Source: Nitrospirota bacterium
GTDB lineage: Bacteria; Nitrospirota; RBG-16-64-22; JACRHK01
Assembly (NCBI GenBank): GCA_016217625.1
Contig: JACRHK010000103.1
Location: 1 to 12,099, forward strand
Direction of reading: 5' to 3'
DNA length: 12,099 nucleotides
The notes under the pieces were generated by a model, which saw only the letters and a list, made by a program, of their open reading frames with translations, did not search any database and had not been told where the DNA came from. Positions within the stretch are counted from its first letter, which is position 1. Every line of letters begins with the position of its first letter. Both the position numbers and the translations under genes were made by a program. Below, in pieces: positions 1 through 5,158 of this stretch.

Positions 1-2
1 AC

Positions 3-344
3 CACTGGCCGGGGAATGTCCGGCAATTGCAATCGGTGCTCGAACGGGCCTTTCTCTTGAGCGAGGGGCCGCTGATCGACGAAAAAGACCTCCCCTCCGA
101 GGTGGCGGCCAAGCCGGATCGCTTCGACTTCGAAATCCCGGACGAGGGGTTTTCCTTTGAGGTCTTCGAGCGGGAGGTCATTCTCAAGGCCATGCGCAAA
201 ACCGATTGGGTCATCGCGCGGGCGGCCAAGCTCCTGGGGATGAGTTACAAAACCCTCTGCTACCGTCTGGAAAAGTTCCAAATCGCCCGGCCCGGCGCTT
301 CCCCAACTGGGGATGTCGTTTCCTCAAATGAGGAACCGCGTTAG
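3..344 (+). CDS. NtrC-family sigma-54-dependent response regulator, C-terminal end (partial)
   Basis: Only the C-terminus is in the window; the frame is open to the left edge. The first visible residues, HWPGNVRQLQSVLERA, match the end of the AAA+ sigma-54 activator domain, where WPGNVREL is the hallmark. A linker follows, then a Fis-type helix-turn-helix (EREVILKAM, then ARAAKLLGMSYKTLCYRL), which in this family binds enhancer-like sites upstream of sigma-54 promoters. After the HTH there is a short non-conserved tail. Proteins of this kind hydrolyse ATP to remodel sigma-54 holoenzyme at -24/-12 promoters. The next gene downstream has a sigma-54-like promoter match, so local control is a reasonable inference. 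The receiver domain, if any, is outside the window, so NtrC, ZraR and AtoC types cannot be told apart. Confidence 0.93.
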   Translation, partial: HWPGNVRQLQSVLERAFLLSEGPLIDEKDLPSEVAAKPDRFDFEIPDEGFSFEVFEREVILKAMRKTDWVIARAAKLLGMSYKTLCYRLEKFQIARPGASPTGDVVSSNEEPR

Positions 345-360
345 GCCTCTCCGCCAGGGA

Positions 361-394
361 ATCTCATCTAACTCGTTGAAAAGATTGATGAGAT
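361..394. repeat. 8-bp inverted repeat between the activator gene and the sigma-54-like promoter
   Basis: ATCTCATC (361-368) and GATGAGAT (387-394) are perfect inverted repeats 18 nt apart. They start 17 nt after the activator stop codon and end 15 nt before the -24 element. The repeat could be a binding dyad for the neighbouring activator or a weak terminator stem for its gene. No T-tract follows, which argues against an efficient terminator. Confidence 0.45.
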
Positions 395-401
395 AAAATG
401 C

Positions 402-430
402 TTGCCACCTGGCATGCGTTCTGCTAGACT
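402..430 (+). promoter_or_regulatory. Overlapping sigma-54-like and sigma-70-like promoters
   Basis: TGGCATGCGTTCTGCT at 410-425 fits the -24/-12 consensus TGGCACG-N4-TTGCW at 10 of 12 defined positions, with the key GG and GC dinucleotides at the right spacing. In the same place, TTGCCA (402-407), a 17-nt spacer and TAGACT (425-430), preceded by TG at 422-423 as in an extended -10, could serve sigma-70. Either would start transcription at about 436-438, some 43 nt before the start codon at 480. The adjacent NtrC-type activator gene favours the sigma-54 reading, but sequence alone does not decide. Confidence 0.55.
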
Positions 431-479
431 CGTACAGCGTTTTTATCCCATTTCTCTAGAGAGAGGAGGTGATACCTAG

Positions 480-935
480 ATGAAGAAGCTGCTGACCCTG
501 GCACTGGCCCTCGTGGTCCTGGCCGCCTTTAGCGGTTTGGGCGTGGCCCAGGAGAAGAAGGCCGAGGAGAAGAAGCCTGCTCCCGCCGCCAAAGAAGAGA
601 AGAAGGCCGAGCCCAAGAAGGAAGAGAAGAAAGCCGAGAAGCCCAAGGTTCACTCGATCACCGGCGAGGTGACGAAGGTCGACGACAAGGCCAAGACCGT
701 CACGATCAAGGGCAAGGACAAGGAAGTCACGCTCGACGCCGCGAAGCTGAAGAAGGCGCTCCCGAAGACCGGCGATAAGGTCGTCGCGAAGTACACCGAG
801 GCCGACGGCAAGATGACCGCCAAGTCAATCACGGCCAAGAAGGAAGAAAAGAAGGCCGAGAAGAAGGAAGAGAAGAAGGCCGAGCCGAAGAAGGAAGAAG
901 CGAAACCCGCTGCAAAGCCGGCCGAGAAGAAATAA
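480..935 (+). CDS. Secreted Lys/Glu/Ala/Pro-rich protein with a small central domain
   Basis: This 151-residue protein has a clear Sec signal peptide (MKK, then a Leu/Val/Ala core to about residue 20, probable cleavage after GVA at 23). The mature part has a KKAE/KKEE-rich arm (about 25-55), a beta-rich central segment (57-118, from HSITGEVTKVDD to AKSITAKK) that resembles small OB-like or DUF5666-type domains, and a second KKEE-rich arm to the C-terminus. The arms are strongly charged, low complexity and probably disordered or helical. The start is fixed by AGGAGGTGAT (464-473), a full complement of the 16S 3' end, 6-7 nt before ATG. It forms its own transcription unit, with a promoter upstream and an intrinsic terminator just after. 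Function is unknown; a periplasmic stress or binding protein is only a guess. Confidence 0.85.
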   Translation: MKKLLTLALALVVLAAFSGLGVAQEKKAEEKKPAPAAKEEKKAEPKKEEKKAEKPKVHSITGEVTKVDDKAKTVTIKGKDKEVTLDAAKLKKALPKTGDKVVAKYTEADGKMTAKSITAKKEEKKAEKKEEKKAEPKKEEAKPAAKPAEKK

Positions 936-956
936 CCTCACGGCCTACATGTTCCG

Positions 957-991
957 GCCCGTCCCGATGGCCATCGGGACGGGCTTTTTTT
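957..991 (+). terminator. Intrinsic terminator after the Lys-rich protein gene
   Basis: GCCCGTCCCGATGG (957-970) is followed directly by its exact reverse complement (971-984), giving a 28-nt perfect palindrome, then seven T residues (985-991). It lies 22 nt after the stop codon at 935. It also shows that the protease gene cannot sensibly start at the in-frame ATG at 949, because that would place the terminator inside coding sequence. Confidence 0.95.
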
Positions 992-1005
992 CTGCTGACG
1001 TTGCC

Positions 1006-2151
1006 ATGATGAAGATCCTATTCGCGAGACGGCGCGCGCGGGCTGTTGTCATCGGGTGCATCGGCCTGCCGGCCGCGCTGCTGTCCGCCTCCTCCGCGCA
1101 GGCGGCCCCGCCCGCCTCGTTTGCCGAGCTGGTCAAACAGGTCTCGCCCGCCGTCGTTCACATCAGCGCGACCCATAGCGTGCAGCGGGGGAAGCGCGGC
1201 CGGCCGTCCTGGAGCGATCCGGATCGCCTTCGGGAGTTCTTCGGCGAGGAGCTCTACCGACGCTTCTACGGCGAGGAGCCGCCCGACGAGCAAAGGCGCC
1301 GGAGCCTGGGTTCCGGGTTCCTCGTGAGCGAGGAAGGTTACATCCTCACCAACTATCACGTCGTGGAGAAGACCGATGCGTTCCGGGTCAAGCTCTCGGT
1401 TCCGCCTGAGGTGGAGGCCGAGGCGGAGTACGCGGCCCGGGTGGTCGGTAAAGACCCCATGACGGACCTGGCATTGCTCAAGATCGAGTTGAAACGCAAG
1501 TTCCCCACGGTCCGCTTCGGGGACTCCGACGCCCTGGAAGTCGGCGACTGGGTGGTGGCCATCGGGAACCCCTTCGGTCTTTCTCATACGGTGACGGCGG
1601 GGATCGTGAGCGCCAAGGGGCGGGTCCTCGGCACCGGCCCCTATGAGGACTTCATTCAGACGGACGCCGCCATCAACATGGGGAACAGCGGCGGCCCCCT
1701 GTTCAATCTCCGCGGCGAGGTGGTCGGGATCAACACGGCCCTCGTATCGGGGGGGCAGGGGATCGGGTTTGCCATCCCCAGCAATCAGGCCAAAGAGGTG
1801 CTGAATGACCTGCGGCAGAAGGGGGAGGTCGTGCGGGGGTGGATCGGCGCGCGCCTCCAGAAGGTCACCCCCGAGCCGTCCGCTGAGCGAAAGCTCCCCG
1901 CGCCTCGGGGCGTGGGGATCGCCTCCGTCCACCAGGAGTCTCCTGCTGCGCGGGCGGGATTGAGAGAAGGGGATGTCGTGGTCGCGTTCGACGGCAGGCC
2001 GGTGCACGATCCGTCCGAGCTGCTGCGGCTCGTGGCCAGGGCGACCGTGGGGAAGACGGTCCCCGTCCGAATCTCCCGCGACGGCCGGCCCCTGACGATC
2101 CCGGTGACCGTCGCCAGACGGCCCCCCGAGCCCGGCGAATCTCCGAACTAA
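1006..2151 (+). CDS. HtrA/Deg-type periplasmic serine protease, single PDZ domain
   Basis: This protein of about 381 residues is an S1C (DegP/DegS/HhoA) protease, which degrades or senses misfolded envelope proteins. An N-terminal signal peptide ends near SAQA (30-33). The trypsin-like domain carries the catalytic triad His118 (in TNYHVV), Asp154 (in DPMTDLALL) and Ser228 (in GNSGGP). One PDZ domain follows (about 278-370, from GWIGARL to the GLREGDVV segment). Having one PDZ rather than two makes it closer to the DegS/HhoB/MucD-short form than to DegP. The ATG pair at 1006/1009 is chosen because the earlier ATG at 949 precedes the terminator; a Shine-Dalgarno sequence is weak. A promoter between 985 and 1006 is not evident, so expression may need terminator read-through. 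The TAA stop lies in the left end of the repeat-bounded element that follows. Confidence 0.95.
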   Translation: MMKILFARRRARAVVIGCIGLPAALLSASSAQAAPPASFAELVKQVSPAVVHISATHSVQRGKRGRPSWSDPDRLREFFGEELYRRFYGEEPPDEQRRRSLGSGFLVSEEGYILTNYHVVEKTDAFRVKLSVPPEVEAEAEYAARVVGKDPMTDLALLKIELKRKFPTVRFGDSDALEVGDWVVAIGNPFGLSHTVTAGIVSAKGRVLGTGPYEDFIQTDAAINMGNSGGPLFNLRGEVVGINTALVSGGQGIGFAIPSNQAKEVLNDLRQKGEVVRGWIGARLQKVTPEPSAERKLPAPRGVGIASVHQESPAARAGLREGDVVVAFDGRPVHDPSELLRLVARATVGKTVPVRISRDGRPLTIPVTVARRPPEPGESPN

Positions 2152-2264
2152 TACGAACGTCATTGTAGGCATGCCATTCGCGGGTCCAGTTGCCGCCCAC
2201 CTCCCCGTGCGGCATCGGCCCCGGGGCCGGGTGGCGGTGGCAGGGGGCCCCCCGCCCGCGCGCA

Positions 2265-2341
2265 AAGGGCCCCGCGCACCAGGATAAGGCCAGAGGCAAC
2301 GGCGTACTCATTCCTGAGGAGATCTGCTCATAGGGGCCCTT
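2265..2341. repeat. Internal 9-bp inverted repeat within the MITE-like element
   Basis: AAGGGCCCC (2265-2273) and GGGGCCCTT (2333-2341) are perfect inverted copies 59 nt apart. Just upstream, GGCCCCGGGGCC (2217-2228) is a separate self-complementary palindrome. Together they suggest strong secondary structure inside the element. Confidence 0.4.
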
Positions 2342-2370
2342 GAGCACGGTCGGGGCTTAGATCGTCCCCC

Positions 2371-2420
2371 CCCACCTTATTCCTCCCCCCTCGAGGGGGG
2401 AGGGCTAGGGAAGGGGGTGG
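2371..2420. repeat. GC-rich REP-like hairpin repeat, copy 1
   Basis: The core is a perfect 22-bp palindrome at 2382-2403 (CCTCCCCCC-TCGA-GGGGGGAGG), followed by GGGCTAGGGAAGGGGGTGG. The layout of C-rich arm, short loop, G-rich arm, then a G-rich tail ending GGGGGTG matches the segment at 4141-4183, so the two are probably members of one dispersed family. Confidence 0.55.
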
Positions 2421-2535
2421 ATCGAGGGACGCCGACAGGACCCGGCCCTCGGGGCCTGCTGGCGTCGCGGGGAGGGCCTCCGGGCGGCACCACCCGCGAA
2501 TGGCACAAAGATGCTTACGTTTGTATTAGAGAAAA

Positions 2536-2564
2536 TTGACTCCCCGGCGACTCTGCCGTATCAT
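2536..2564 (+). promoter_or_regulatory. Sigma-70-like promoter for tatA-tatC
   Basis: TTGACT (2536-2541) and TATCAT (2559-2564) are each one base off consensus and are separated by the optimal 17 nt. They lie just outside the right end of the MITE-like element and 18 nt before the tatA ATG, so the start site would fall at or next to the ribosome binding site AGGAGG (2571-2576), giving a very short leader. Confidence 0.6.
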
Positions 2565-2581
2565 GGGGCGAGGAGGATGTG

Positions 2582-2941
2582 ATGTTTGGCATCGGCATGC
2601 CGGAGCTGATCGTCATCCTGGTGATCGCGCTCCTGATCTTCGGTCCCCGTCAGCTCCCCCACATGGGGAAGGCGCTGGGGCGCGGGCTCGCCGAGTTCCG
2701 GAAGGCGTCCCAGGAGCTCAAAGAGAGCCTGGAGAACGAGATGCGGGCCGCAGAGGCGGAAGTCCAGGCCGCCCAGGCGGAGATCAAGAAGGCCGGGGAC
2801 GAACTCGCCGCGCCGCCGGATCTCTCATTGGAAAGTGAACCCGCGCGCGATGCCGCTTCCCAGGGGACGCCTGCGAAAACCCCGGGAACGGAGCCCCGGC
2901 ATGCCGGGGTGGAGGAGGGCAACAAGCCCCATGGCGGATGA
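2582..2941 (+). CDS. tatA: Sec-independent protein translocase TatA/TatB family
   Basis: This 119-residue protein has the standard Tat A/B layout: a short periplasmic N-terminus, one membrane helix (about 6-20), the FG-P hinge (FGPRQLP, 20-26) and an amphipathic helix (about 27-50). An Ala/Glu-rich coiled segment to about 76 and a Pro-rich tail follow. Glu8 in the membrane helix is TatB-like in E. coli terms but is common in TatA of other phyla, so TatA and TatB cannot be separated here. ATG 2582 is preferred to GTG 2579 because AGGAGG (2571-2576) is then 5 nt away. TatA oligomers form the pore for folded twin-arginine substrates recognised by TatC. The gene overlaps tatC by 11 bp, so the two are translationally linked. 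Confidence 0.93.
   Translation: MFGIGMPELIVILVIALLIFGPRQLPHMGKALGRGLAEFRKASQELKESLENEMRAAEAEVQAAQAEIKKAGDELAAPPDLSLESEPARDAASQGTPAKTPGTEPRHAGVEEGNKPHGG
2894..2909 (+). repeat. 16-bp palindrome just upstream of the tatC ribosome binding site
   Basis: CCCCGGCATGCCGGGG is perfectly self-complementary (6-bp stem, 4-nt loop). It sits in the 3' end of tatA, one base before the GGAGGAGGG that serves tatC. A hairpin here could hold down tatC translation unless ribosomes arrive from tatA, but this is inference. Confidence 0.4.
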
Positions 2942-3785
2942 AACGAAGATGCCGCTGATGGGGCACCTGGAGGAGCTCCGGCGGCGGATCCTCTATAGTG
3001 TGCTGGCCGTGGGGATTGGGTTCGGCGCGGCCATCGGATTTTCCGACGGGATTCTGCAATGGTTGGAGCGCCCCCTGAATGTGTTGTATGAGTTCCAGTG
3101 GAGTTACCCCTATCTCGTCTATTCCCTCCGCCCCGAGCCGCAGCGGCTCTACTTCCAGGCCTTGACCGAGCCGTTCTGGGTCCATATCAAGGTGGGATTG
3201 GTGGCGGGGGTTTTCTTGACGTTCCCTTTCGTGGCGTATCAGGTCTGGCGGTTCGTGGCGCCGGGGATGCTCCCCCGGGAGCGGCAGTTTGCCCTGCCGT
3301 TCCTGCTGCTCTCCACGGCCTTTTTCGTGGTGGGCGCCGCGTTCTGCTACTTCGTCGTTCTCCCCTTCGGCACGCAGTTCCTGCTGGCCTTCGATCCCCA
3401 CCTGGTCCCCATCCTGACCGTGGGGCATTACATCGATTTCTGCCTCATCCTGCTCCTGGCCTTCGGGGCGATCTTCGAGCTCCCCCTGGCCCTCACGCTG
3501 ATGGCCCGGCTGGGGCTGATCACGCCGGCCTTTCTCGCCCGGAACCGGAAGTATGCCATCCTGGGGGCTTTCGTGGCGGCGGCCATCCTGACGCCGACGC
3601 CGGATGTCTTCAACCAGACCCTCATGGCCGGCCCGCTCATCTTCCTCTACGAAGTGGGTATCTGGTCCGCACGGATCTTCGGCCGGCGCAAAGCGCCGGA
3701 GGAAGCGCCGGTCTTGGAAACCCCCATAAGAAGTCAGCCTGCCCGTCCGGCAGGCGGGGAGTCAGGAGTCGGAAGTCAGAAGTGA
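2931..3785 (+). CDS. tatC: Sec-independent protein translocase TatC
   Basis: TatC is the multi-span inner-membrane receptor for twin-arginine signal peptides. The N-terminal signature GHLEELRRRI (11-20) includes the Glu15 position important for substrate binding in E. coli TatC. Several hydrophobic segments follow, consistent with six membrane helices, including the FLTFPFVAYQVWRFVAPGM region and the conserved TPTPDVFNQ motif near the end. The start at ATG 2931 is set by GGAGGAGGG (2911-2919) and the family start; longer upstream extensions in frame are not TatC-like. It is 284 residues, longer than the roughly 250 usual. About 20 C-terminal residues (from PIRSQPARPAGG) are encoded by a dispersed palindromic repeat, so the tail is probably a late addition. 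The stop overlaps an ATG as TGATG. Confidence 0.96.
   Translation: MADETKMPLMGHLEELRRRILYSVLAVGIGFGAAIGFSDGILQWLERPLNVLYEFQWSYPYLVYSLRPEPQRLYFQALTEPFWVHIKVGLVAGVFLTFPFVAYQVWRFVAPGMLPRERQFALPFLLLSTAFFVVGAAFCYFVVLPFGTQFLLAFDPHLVPILTVGHYIDFCLILLLAFGAIFELPLALTLMARLGLITPAFLARNRKYAILGAFVAAAILTPTPDVFNQTLMAGPLIFLYEVGIWSARIFGRRKAPEEAPVLETPIRSQPARPAGGESGVGSQK
3729..3784. repeat. Palindromic dispersed repeat forming the tatC 3' end
   Basis: GCCTGCC (3737-3743) and GGCAGGC (3749-3755) form an inverted repeat with a 5-nt loop. It is flanked on both sides by AGTCA/AGTC-type iterations (AAGTCAG, GAGTCAGG, GAGTCGG, AAGTCAG). Simple repeats of this type are usually intergenic, but here the repeat is read through as coding sequence. 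Confidence 0.5.
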
Positions 3786-3836
3786 TGGTGAAGGCAAGGC
3801 TAATCAAGCGTCGCAGGACTGCTCAGGGGAGAGCCA

Positions 3837-4118
3837 GTGCCTGAAACCACCATTAGGGGCAAAAGCATCGCGGCCGTGGGGCGGGACGTGGCCGAGGGGT
3901 ATATCTTCGTCACGCCGCTGGTCCTCAAGAGGTTCGATACGGACTCCATCAAGGATCTCCATAACGTGCTCATCAAGATCCAGAAAGAGATCCGGATGGA
4001 GCAGTTCCCCCAAAACGACATCCTGGCCATCCGCCAGCGTAACCTCCGGCTCCAGCGGGTCCATCAGGCCCTCATCGTGCTCAAAAACACGGCCCGGGAG
4101 CGCCGGGTCATGCTCTAG
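3837..4118 (+). CDS. Small soluble protein of unknown function
   Basis: This 93-residue protein starts at GTG 3837, supported by AGGGGAGA (3825-3832) 4-5 nt upstream. It is charged, has no membrane segment or signal peptide, and looks alpha-helical in its second half (from SIKDLHNVLIKIQKEIRMEQ to the C-terminus). The N-terminal part, with RGKSIAAVGRDVAEGY and FVTPLVLKRF, gives the impression of a short beta portion. I do not recognise a family. It follows tatC by about 50 bp on the same strand and may share its transcript. The RBS and tight packing make it a credible gene, although its role is open. Confidence 0.7.
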   Translation: MPETTIRGKSIAAVGRDVAEGYIFVTPLVLKRFDTDSIKDLHNVLIKIQKEIRMEQFPQNDILAIRQRNLRLQRVHQALIVLKNTARERRVML

Positions 4119-4140
4119 TAACTATCGAGCCTGCGCTCCC

Positions 4141-4183
4141 TTACCCCTTCCCCCTGTATGGGGGAAGGCGGGGATGGGGGTGA
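4141..4183. repeat. GC-rich REP-like hairpin repeat, copy 2
   Basis: CCTTCCCCC (4146-4154) pairs with GGGGGAAGG (4160-4168) around a 5-nt loop, followed by CGGGGATGGGGGTG. The same architecture occurs at 2371-2420. It lies 22 nt after the preceding stop codon and could also help end that transcript, although no T-tract follows. Confidence 0.55.
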
Positions 4184-4200
4184 CCGATCGAGACGGGCGC

Positions 4201-4228
4201 TTGACAGCCGCGATTTTTCGCTTATAAT
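4201..4228 (+). promoter_or_regulatory. Consensus sigma-70 promoter of the initiator tRNA gene
   Basis: TTGACA (4201-4206) and TATAAT (4223-4228) are both perfect consensus hexamers with a 16-nt spacer. The expected start, near 4235, leaves a leader of about 7 nt before the mature tRNA at 4242. Strength of this order suits a stable RNA gene. Confidence 0.9.
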
Positions 4229-4241
4229 GGCACTGACTCGA

Positions 4242-4318
4242 CGCGGGGTGGAGCAGCCTGGCAGCTCGTTGGGCTCATAACCCAAAGGTCGGAGGTTCAA
4301 ATCCTCCCCCCGCTACCA
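4242..4318 (+). tRNA. Initiator tRNA-fMet, anticodon CAT
   Basis: This 77-nt cloverleaf has anticodon CAT at 4276-4278 and an encoded CCA at 4316-4318. Two initiator hallmarks are present: an unpaired first acceptor position (C1 against T72, where E. coli has C1/A72), and three consecutive G:C pairs at the bottom of the anticodon stem (GGG...CCC flanking CTCATAA). The D-arm and T-arm (GGTTCAAATCC) are close to those of E. coli tRNA-fMet. This tRNA delivers formylmethionine for translation initiation. It stands alone with its own promoter and terminator. Confidence 0.96.
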
Positions 4319-4334
4319 GGAATCATTCTTTCAC

Positions 4335-4366
4335 GGGGTAGGGGCGTATCCCCCTACCCCTTTCTT
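4335..4366 (+). terminator. Intrinsic terminator after tRNA-fMet
   Basis: GGGGTAGGGG (4335-4344) pairs perfectly with CCCCTACCCC (4351-4360) across a 6-nt loop. The run TTTCTT follows. It lies 16 nt after the tRNA 3' end. Confidence 0.88.
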
Positions 4367-4511
4367 GTTCCCTTCACTATACCACGCAGGGGCGATAGGC
4401 AGTCGGAATCCTTGCGATGGGGAGCGGCAGGAGAGGCCTGCTATGGCCTGCGGATCGCGCCGGAGCACATCCGCCTATAGACCCCACAGTCCAAGAACCG
4501 ATCAGGGGGTG

Positions 4512-5000
4512 TTAGGATTTCTCTTCCTCGGCAAGGCTACGGAGGAAGGCAAGGTCGGACTGGTCTTGGGGCCTGACGCCTTGTTTGGTCTTGATAAGGG
4601 TGGGCAGATCCGCGATGGGGATGCGGACGTCGTGGAAGAGAAAGTGTTCAATGCCTGCCCGGTCATAGGTGACGTCACAGGCCCTCTTCATCAGGTCGAT
4701 GACGATTTCATCAGCCACGCGGACGACTTCATAACGACCCACATCGTCGGGCGCCACTTCCCGGACGGCGTTATCAGGCAAAAAAGCCAGCGCCTCCTTG
4801 ATCTTGGAGACGTTCTCGTCGGAAGGGTCGACCAGCAGGTCAATATCCTCGGTTACCCGGGGAAACCCGTAATAATTGACGGCAAAACCTCCGATGAGGA
4901 GGTACCGGACACCATGCTCGTTCAGGTGTTTGCAGACGGCGACTAAGTCTTCTAGCGTGGGAGGTCGGGTCTGTGGCCTCTGAGCATCTTGTGGCGCCAC
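4512..5000 (-). CDS. Nucleotidyltransferase-fold protein (AbiEii/DUF6036-like), possible toxin-antitoxin component
   Basis: This 162-residue protein has the core motifs of the DNA polymerase beta-like nucleotidyltransferase superfamily. These are LLIGGFAV with GG at 37-38, then TEDIDLLV with the metal-binding DxD at 52/54, and a third likely carboxylate at Asp102 in EIVIDLM. The C-terminal KTKQGVRPQDQSDLAFL fits the RxxDxxDL motif of the AbiEii/DUF6036 branch. Such proteins transfer nucleotides to protein or RNA targets, and several act as toxins or as immunity components. The start is GTG 5000, with AGAGG about 7 nt upstream; the first 15 residues overlap the preceding small gene by 49 bp and are not conserved-looking. 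The overlap and shared strand make it the second gene of a two-gene unit. Direct toxin activity is inference. Confidence 0.82.
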   Translation of the reverse strand: MAPQDAQRPQTRPPTLEDLVAVCKHLNEHGVRYLLIGGFAVNYYGFPRVTEDIDLLVDPSDENVSKIKEALAFLPDNAVREVAPDDVGRYEVVRVADEIVIDLMKRACDVTYDRAGIEHFLFHDVRIPIADLPTLIKTKQGVRPQDQSDLAFLRSLAEEEKS

Positions 5001-5149
5001 TGTTCAGCCTCTGCGAAGGTGCGAAATCGATAGACGCCCGAGGGAATAAACACGGGGTCCTTGCGGAACTCCCCGGCAAGCTGAAAGAAGCGGTTCAGCG
5101 CTTCACTAAAGCCCTTCGGATGATGTCGGGTGTGTCCTACGATCTTCAT
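4952..5149 (-). CDS. Small basic partner protein upstream of the nucleotidyltransferase
   Basis: This 65-residue protein (MKIVGHTRHHPKGFSEALNR to MLRGHRPDLPR) begins at ATG 5149. It is basic and His-rich at the N-terminus. The C-terminal half, with PSGVYRFRTFAEAEQWRHKM, looks like the short partner proteins often found in front of AbiEii/DUF6036-type nucleotidyltransferases. It overlaps the next gene by 49 bp, a sign of translational coupling. It lacks a recognisable DNA-binding fold. I infer the role of cognate partner from gene order only; the biochemical role is not known to me. Confidence 0.65.
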   Translation of the reverse strand: MKIVGHTRHHPKGFSEALNRFFQLAGEFRKDPVFIPSGVYRFRTFAEAEQWRHKMLRGHRPDLPR

Positions 5150-5158
5150 GCCTACCCT

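Larger units (their letters stand above)
2148..2529. mobile_element. MITE-like non-coding element with long terminal inverted repeats and TA flanks
   Basis: The left end, CTAATACGAACGT (2148-2160) and TGCCATTCGCGGGT (2172-2185), recurs inverted at the right end as ACCCGCGAATGGCA (2492-2505) and ACGTTTGTATTAG (2517-2529). The outer block matches at 12 of 13 positions and the inner block at 14 of 14, with an unmatched 11-nt segment of equal length between them on both sides. TGCCGCCC/GGGCGGCA just inside extends the symmetry. TA dinucleotides at 2149-2150 and 2527-2528 would fit a TA target duplication as made by IS630/Tc1-mariner transposases. The interior has no credible gene and contains GC-rich palindromes. 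Reading it as a MITE is an inference from this architecture. Confidence 0.65.

Noticed and set aside
949-1005. In-frame upstream ATG for the HtrA protease
   Set aside because: Starting there would translate the perfect terminator at 957-991 and add 19 residues before the signal peptide.
1018-2265. A 415-codon minus-strand frame opposite the protease
   Set aside because: Its product is a His/Arg/Gly/Pro-rich low-information sequence antisense to a gene with a full catalytic triad.
2186-2491. A known structured RNA (SRP, 6S, RNase P or riboswitch) in the htrA-tatA gap
   Set aside because: None of their conserved motifs is present; the flanking inverted repeats explain the block better as a mobile element.
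4242-4511. tRNA-fMet as an integration site for a mobile island carrying the nucleotidyltransferase pair
   Set aside because: No repeat of the tRNA 3' end and no integrase were found in the window.
4365-4946. A 193-codon plus-strand frame opposite the nucleotidyltransferase
   Set aside because: The minus-strand protein has GG and DxD motifs, while the plus-strand product has no recognisable fold, and its start lies in the tRNA terminator.
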